Positions 6,571 to 8,792 of a stretch of DNA of 8,792 nucleotides are shown here, piece after piece. Position numbers and translations under genes: made by a program. The DNA comes from Ectopseudomonas composti. Lineage in GTDB: Bacteria; Pseudomonadota; Gammaproteobacteria; Pseudomonadales; Pseudomonadaceae. Below the pieces are notes generated by a model. The model was not told the origin of the DNA. It searched no databases and worked only from the letters and a program-made list of their open reading frames with translations. The stretch is taken from contig CAMPIF010000155.1 in assembly GCA_946886245.1 (NCBI GenBank), positions 1-8,792 on the forward strand, given 5' to 3'. Position 1 is the first letter of the stretch. The number at the start of each line of letters is the position of its first letter.

Positions 6571-6681
6571 CCTGGTGGCATCCATATCCGTGGGTTAGCG
6601 GCGCCGAGCGCTGATCTCGCAAGCACCAACAGAGGTCGCGTGCTCGGATGGCCGCCCCAGATAACCCACCAGGCGATGGAT
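6571..6681. repeat. Long nested hairpin element between yheV and the AraC gene
   Basis: Several stems nest inside one another: ATCCAT (6580-6585)/ATGGAT (6676-6681); GTGGGTTA (6590-6597)/TAACCCAC (6662-6669); GCGGC (6598-6602)/GCCGC (6651-6655); CCGAGC (6604-6609)/GCTCGG (6642-6647); and, with one G-T pair, GATCTC (6613-6618)/GAGGTC (6632-6637), around a 13-nt loop. A competing stem, CCTGGTGG (6571-6578)/CCACCAGG (6666-6673), uses some of the same bases. GTGGGTTAGCGGC...TAACCCACC is the outer part of a common Pseudomonas intergenic palindrome, here with an enlarged middle. It may be a REP-like or MITE-like repeat, or a structured transcript. No open frame of interest lies inside. Confidence 0.6.
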
Positions 6682-6695
6682 CGTGTTGTGCCGAT

Positions 6696-6714
6696 GGTGC
6701 AGGCGAGCTGCACC
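6696..6714 (-). terminator. Hairpin just downstream of the AraC gene
   Basis: GGTGCAG (6696-6702), loop GCGAG, CTGCACC (6708-6714): a 7-bp stem 9 nt past the regulator's stop codon. The position suits a terminator for the regulator transcript, but no T run follows on the minus strand, so it may only protect the 3' end. Confidence 0.35.
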
Positions 6715-6723
6715 CACCTGACT

Positions 6724-7515
6724 TTACTCGCGGAAGAACTCCCCCGGTGTTGCGCCGAACTGGCGGCGAAAGGCGGCGATAAAGGCCGATAGCGAGTCGT
6801 AGCCGCAGGCCAGCGCCACGTCGGTGACGCGCTCGCCCTGCTCCAGCGGGGTCAGCGCATCGAGCAGGCGCTGGCGCTGACGCCACACGCGGAAACTCAG
6901 ACCCGTCTCGCGCAGGAACAGCCGGCTCAAGGTCTTTTCCGAAACACCCAGGCGCTCGCCCCATTCGCCCAGGCCAAGCTGGCGCAGCGTCGCATCCTCA
7001 AGCCCCTGGCAGACCTCGCGCAGCCGCGCATCCTGCGGCAGCGGCAACATCAACGCCACGTCTGGTGCAGCCCGCAGCTCGTCCAGCAGCACTGCCGCCA
7101 ACCTGCCCGGCGCGCCCTGCTCGTCGTATTCGGCCGGCAACGCGCTGAAACCGCGAATCAGCTCGCGCAACAGCGGGCTGACCGCCAGCACCCGGCACTC
7201 GGCCGGCCCCCAGGGCACCGCACTGCCGTCGATATAGAGGCTGCGCATCTCGGTACGTGGCGAGCTGAATACCTGATGCTCGACACCCGCCGGCACCCAC
7301 ACCGCCCGCTGCGGCGGGGCGACGAAGCGGGCGCCAGCGGTCTGCACCTCGAGCACCCCGGCGATGGCGTAGGACAGCTGCACCCAGGGGTGGGTATGGC
7401 GAAAGGTCAGAGCGCGATTGGTCAGCGACTCGGTGCGGCCATACAGCGGCCGAGGCAGTCTGGGCAGCTCGGGCAGGCTGCGATGCAGGGTGGCGGGATG
7501 TCTGTTTGGCGACAC
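6724..7515 (-). CDS. AraC/XylS-family transcriptional regulator with cupin sensor domain
   Basis: A 263-residue regulator of the usual AraC-family size. Seen: N-terminal cupin-type effector domain at about residues 30-100 (FRHTHPWVQLSYAIAGVLEV, then APPQRAVWVPAGVEHQV, where His40, His42 and His80 are typical cupin positions), and a C-terminal double helix-turn-helix: first HTH about 181-205 (LGEWGERLGVSEKTLSRLF) and second 229-258 (VTDVALACGYDSLSAFIAAF then RRQFGATPGEF, the family signature). The cupin-plus-AraC arrangement resembles the NimR/YeaM group, members of which control a divergently encoded exporter. The start is taken as GTG at 7515, which has AAGAG 7 nt upstream; no in-frame ATG is close. 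The frame continues upstream, but antisense to the transporter. Likely target: the divergent transporter gene 81 nt away, and possibly itself. The effector is unknown. Confidence 0.88.
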   Translation of the reverse strand: MSPNRHPATLHRSLPELPRLPRPLYGRTESLTNRALTFRHTHPWVQLSYAIAGVLEVQTAGARFVAPPQRAVWVPAGVEHQVFSSPRTEMRSLYIDGSAVPWGPAECRVLAVSPLLRELIRGFSALPAEYDEQGAPGRLAAVLLDELRAAPDVALMLPLPQDARLREVCQGLEDATLRQLGLGEWGERLGVSEKTLSRLFLRETGLSFRVWRQRQRLLDALTPLEQGERVTDVALACGYDSLSAFIAAFRRQFGATPGEFFRE

Positions 7516-7518
7516 TTG

Positions 7519-7540
7519 CTGGCTCTTTAGCGTTAGCCGG
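7519..7540. promoter_or_regulatory. Possible AraC-type operator dyad between regulator and transporter
   Basis: An imperfect dyad CTGGCT (7519-7524)...AGCCGG (7535-7540), 5 of 6 pairs, encloses two tandem TTAGC units (7527-7531 and 7533-7537). It covers the predicted RBS of the regulator (7523-7527 on the minus strand), so binding there could repress the regulator and act on the transporter promoter. Placement is suggestive; no experimental motif is recalled. The remaining 56 nt up to the transporter start show no good -35/-10 pair. Confidence 0.3.
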
Positions 7541-7596
7541 AAATTTTCGACGACGATAGTCTGGCGCCCTCCTGTATCGCAAGTCCGAGATTCGCC

Positions 7597-8583
7597 ATGT
7601 TCCTGCGCCGCCTGCTGCCCGACAATTTCACCCTGACCCTGCTCGCCGTGGTGCTCGCCGCCACGTTGCTGCCTGCCAGCGGTCAGATCGCCACGCTTTT
7701 CGAGTGGATCACCAACCTCGCCATCGCCCTGCTGTTCTTCATGCACGGCGCCAAACTGTCGCGTCAGGCGATTCTCGCTGGCGCCGGGCACTGGCGCCTG
7801 CACCTGCTGGTGTTCGCCTGCACCTTCATCCTCTTCCCGCTGCTCGGCCTGGCGCTCAGACCCGCGCTTGAGCCGCTGCTGGGCACGGAGCTGTACCTGG
7901 GCATGCTCTACCTGTGCGCCCTGCCGGCCACCGTGCAATCGGCCATCGCCTTCACCTCGCTGGCGCGCGGCAACATCCCGGCGGCGATCTGCAGCGCGGC
8001 AGCCTCCAGCCTGCTCGGTATCTTCGTCACCCCGCTGCTGGTGGCCATGCTGATGGGCGTGCAGGGTGACAACGGCTCGACCCTCGACGCCATCGGCAAG
8101 ATCAGCCTGCAGTTGCTGCTGCCCTTCGTTCTCGGCCAGATCGCTCAGCGCTGGATCGGCGGCTGGGTCAACCAGAACAAGAGCTGGCTGAAATACGTCG
8201 ACCAGAGTTCGATCCTGCTGGTGGTCTACACCGCCTTCAGCGCCGCAGTGATTGGCGGCCTGTGGCAGCAGGTGCCGCTGGTCACCCTGCTGACCGTGAT
8301 AGCCGCCTGCTGCGTGCTGTTGGCCCTGGCCCTGGTGCTGACCCACCTGCTGGGCAAGTGGCTCGGTTTCAGCCTGGAAGACCGCATCACCATCCTCTTC
8401 TGCGGCTCGAAGAAGAGCCTGGCCACCGGTGTACCCATGGCCCAGGTACTGTTCGCCGGCAGCACCATCGGCGTACTGATCCTGCCGCTGATGCTCTTCC
8501 ACCAGATCCAGCTGATGGTCTGCGCGGTGCTGGCGCAGCGTTATGCCAAGCGCGAGGAAGCGCCGCAAATAGCGACCGTTTGA
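7597..8583 (+). CDS. Bile acid:sodium symporter-family transporter (YfeH/SBF-like)
   Basis: A 328-residue inner-membrane protein of the BASS superfamily, SBF-like branch (YfeH type, PF13593), normal in length. About 10 hydrophobic segments are visible, starting near residues 12, 39, 67, 98, 128, 166, 204, 228, 264 and 288. Seen: the first-repeat motif ALPATVQSAIAFTSLARGNI (109-128) followed by a Gly/Ala/Ser-rich helix, and the second-repeat motif FCGSKKSLATGVPMAQVLF (268-286); these discontinuous-helix regions form the ion and substrate site in BASS proteins. Bacterial relatives carry organic anions; the actual substrate and direction are unknown, and 'bile acid' is only the family name. Start ATG at 7597 gives a compact N-terminus (MFLRRLLPDNFTLTLLAVV) with positive charges before the first helix; its RBS is weak (GAGA, 6 nt upstream). 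It is divergent from the AraC regulator 81 nt away, which probably controls it. The next gene starts 76 nt downstream. Confidence 0.92.
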   Translation: MFLRRLLPDNFTLTLLAVVLAATLLPASGQIATLFEWITNLAIALLFFMHGAKLSRQAILAGAGHWRLHLLVFACTFILFPLLGLALRPALEPLLGTELYLGMLYLCALPATVQSAIAFTSLARGNIPAAICSAAASSLLGIFVTPLLVAMLMGVQGDNGSTLDAIGKISLQLLLPFVLGQIAQRWIGGWVNQNKSWLKYVDQSSILLVVYTAFSAAVIGGLWQQVPLVTLLTVIAACCVLLALALVLTHLLGKWLGFSLEDRITILFCGSKKSLATGVPMAQVLFAGSTIGVLILPLMLFHQIQLMVCAVLAQRYAKREEAPQIATV

Positions 8584-8624
8584 TCGACGCCGCGACAGAA
8601 GGGACTTGCTCGGGCTCCAGATAG

Positions 8625-8640
8625 CTGTATTTTTATACAG
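8625..8640 (+). promoter_or_regulatory. LexA (SOS) box upstream of the radical SAM gene
   Basis: CTGTATTTTTATACAG fits CTG-N10-CAG with an AT-rich core and perfect 6-bp arms (CTGTAT/ATACAG); the 3' flank TA also matches the extended TACTGTATATATATACAGTA consensus. It ends 19 nt before the ATG. Candidate promoter elements (TTGCTC at 8606-8611 with TATTTT at 8628-8633, or TATATT at 8641-8646 as -10) overlap or adjoin the box, so LexA binding would block transcription. I recall PA0069 being reported in the P. aeruginosa LexA regulon, consistent with this. Confidence 0.85.
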
Positions 8641-8648
8641 TATATTTT

Positions 8649-8652
8649 GGAG
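8649..8652 (+). promoter_or_regulatory. Ribosome binding site of the radical SAM gene, within an inverted repeat
   Basis: GGAG lies 7 nt before the ATG at 8660. It would pair with CTCC at 8615-8618 in any transcript that begins upstream of 8607. Confidence 0.7.
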
Positions 8653-8659
8653 TCCGAGC

Positions 8660-8792
8660 ATGTCCGTCAGCCTGCCGCCACGTGGCCGTGGTACCGCCAG
8701 CAATCCGCACAACCGCTATGCGCCGACCCGTTCGGAGCAGGAAGACGACGGCTGGTATCAGGACGAAACACCGCCAAGTCGCGCCACCGAAG
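8660..8792 (+). CDS. PA0069-family radical SAM protein, N-terminal fragment
   Basis: Only the first 44 codons lie in the window; the gene runs off the 3' end. The visible N-terminus is polar and basic, with RGRGTASNPHNRY (residues 8-20), an acidic EQEDDGWYQDE stretch (26-36) and PPSRATE at the edge. The pattern [K/R]GRG-x-SNP...RY...DDGW...P...T-E is how I recognise the PA0069 family of radical SAM proteins. Their CxxxCxxC iron-sulfur motif lies further in, beyond this fragment, so the enzymatic core is inferred and not seen. The biochemical reaction of the family is unknown. The ATG at 8660 has GGAG 7 nt upstream. The gene is preceded by a strong LexA box, which points to DNA-damage induction, and by a surrounding inverted repeat. 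It lies 76 nt after the transporter gene on the same strand. Confidence 0.8.
   Translation, partial: MSVSLPPRGRGTASNPHNRYAPTRSEQEDDGWYQDETPPSRATE

Larger units (their letters stand above)
8607..8660. repeat. 13-bp inverted repeat enclosing the SOS box and the radical SAM gene's RBS
   Basis: TGCTCGGGCTCCA (8607-8619) and TGGAGTCCGAGCA (8648-8660) pair at 12 of 13 positions, and the odd one is a G-U pair in RNA. The loop is 28 nt. The midpoint (8633.5) is only 1 bp from that of the LexA box inside it (8632.5). The right arm contains GGAG (8649-8652), the ribosome binding site, and ends on the A of the ATG. No T run follows on either strand, so it is not an intrinsic terminator. Confidence 0.75.

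Noticed and set aside
6029..6964. 311-codon minus-strand frame across prlC end, yheV and the intergenic repeats
   Set aside because: It runs antisense to two firmly identified coupled genes and shows no domain.
8607..8660. The inverted repeat as an intrinsic terminator of the transporter gene
   Set aside because: The loop is 28 nt and no U run follows the right arm, which instead contains the next gene's RBS and start.
7516..8712. Upstream in-frame extension of the AraC gene across the transporter
   Set aside because: Antisense to a clear transporter gene; the translation is Gln/Gly/Glu-rich noise, and the AraC domain order is complete from 7515.
1..8792. CRISPR array, tRNA/rRNA genes, transposase, integrase, toxin-antitoxin or defence genes
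   Set aside because: None seen: no spaced direct repeats, no transposase or integrase motifs, and every sizeable frame is accounted for by the listed genes or their shadows.

Overview
The window looks like a piece of a Pseudomonas chromosome, probably from the P. mendocina/P. pseudoalcaligenes side of the genus. The DNA is GC-rich with strong G/C bias at third codon positions. The gene order HAD 5'-nucleotidase-like / gamma-carbonic anhydrase / prlC / YheV-like zinc ribbon / PA0069-family radical SAM matches, from memory, the P. aeruginosa PA0065-PA0069 block. I could not run a search, so the lineage is inference.

Layout. Positions 1-798 hold the 3' part of a gluzincin-type putative aminopeptidase (+), followed by a small secreted DUF1161 protein (862-1092, +). 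A hairpin (1104-1129) lies between this gene and a convergent minus-strand group: a HAD phosphatase (1134-1781), a polytopic membrane protein of unknown function (1841-2812), a GNAT acetyltransferase (3010-3525) and a gamma-carbonic anhydrase (3522-4064). The last two overlap by 4 nt. A 129-bp divergent promoter region separates the carbonic anhydrase from prlC (4194-6242, +), which overlaps a YheV-like zinc ribbon gene (6239-6526) by 4 nt. Next comes a 197-bp gap full of inverted repeats (6527-6723). It is followed by a divergent pair, an AraC-family regulator (6724-7515, -) and a bile acid:sodium symporter-type transporter (7597-8583, +). The window ends in the first 44 codons of a PA0069-family radical SAM gene (8660-8792, +).

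Regulation visible in the DNA. A near-consensus sigma-32 (heat-shock) promoter lies before prlC. A textbook LexA/SOS box lies directly before the radical SAM gene, nested almost concentrically inside a 13-bp inverted repeat whose right arm carries that gene's ribosome binding site and the first base of its start codon. The AraC regulator and transporter are back to back with an imperfect dyad between them, the usual layout of a regulator and its effector exporter.

Overall this is mostly conserved chromosomal housekeeping DNA, not a defence island or a mobile element, and I see no clearly new multi-gene system. The most interesting structures are regulatory: the nested SOS box/RBS palindrome at 8607-8660, the heat-shock promoter of prlC-yheV, and the structured repeat at 6571-6681. 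The AraC/transporter pair and the membrane protein plus GNAT genes look like lineage-specific insertions into an otherwise conserved gene order. No stretch longer than 300 bases lacks a gene.
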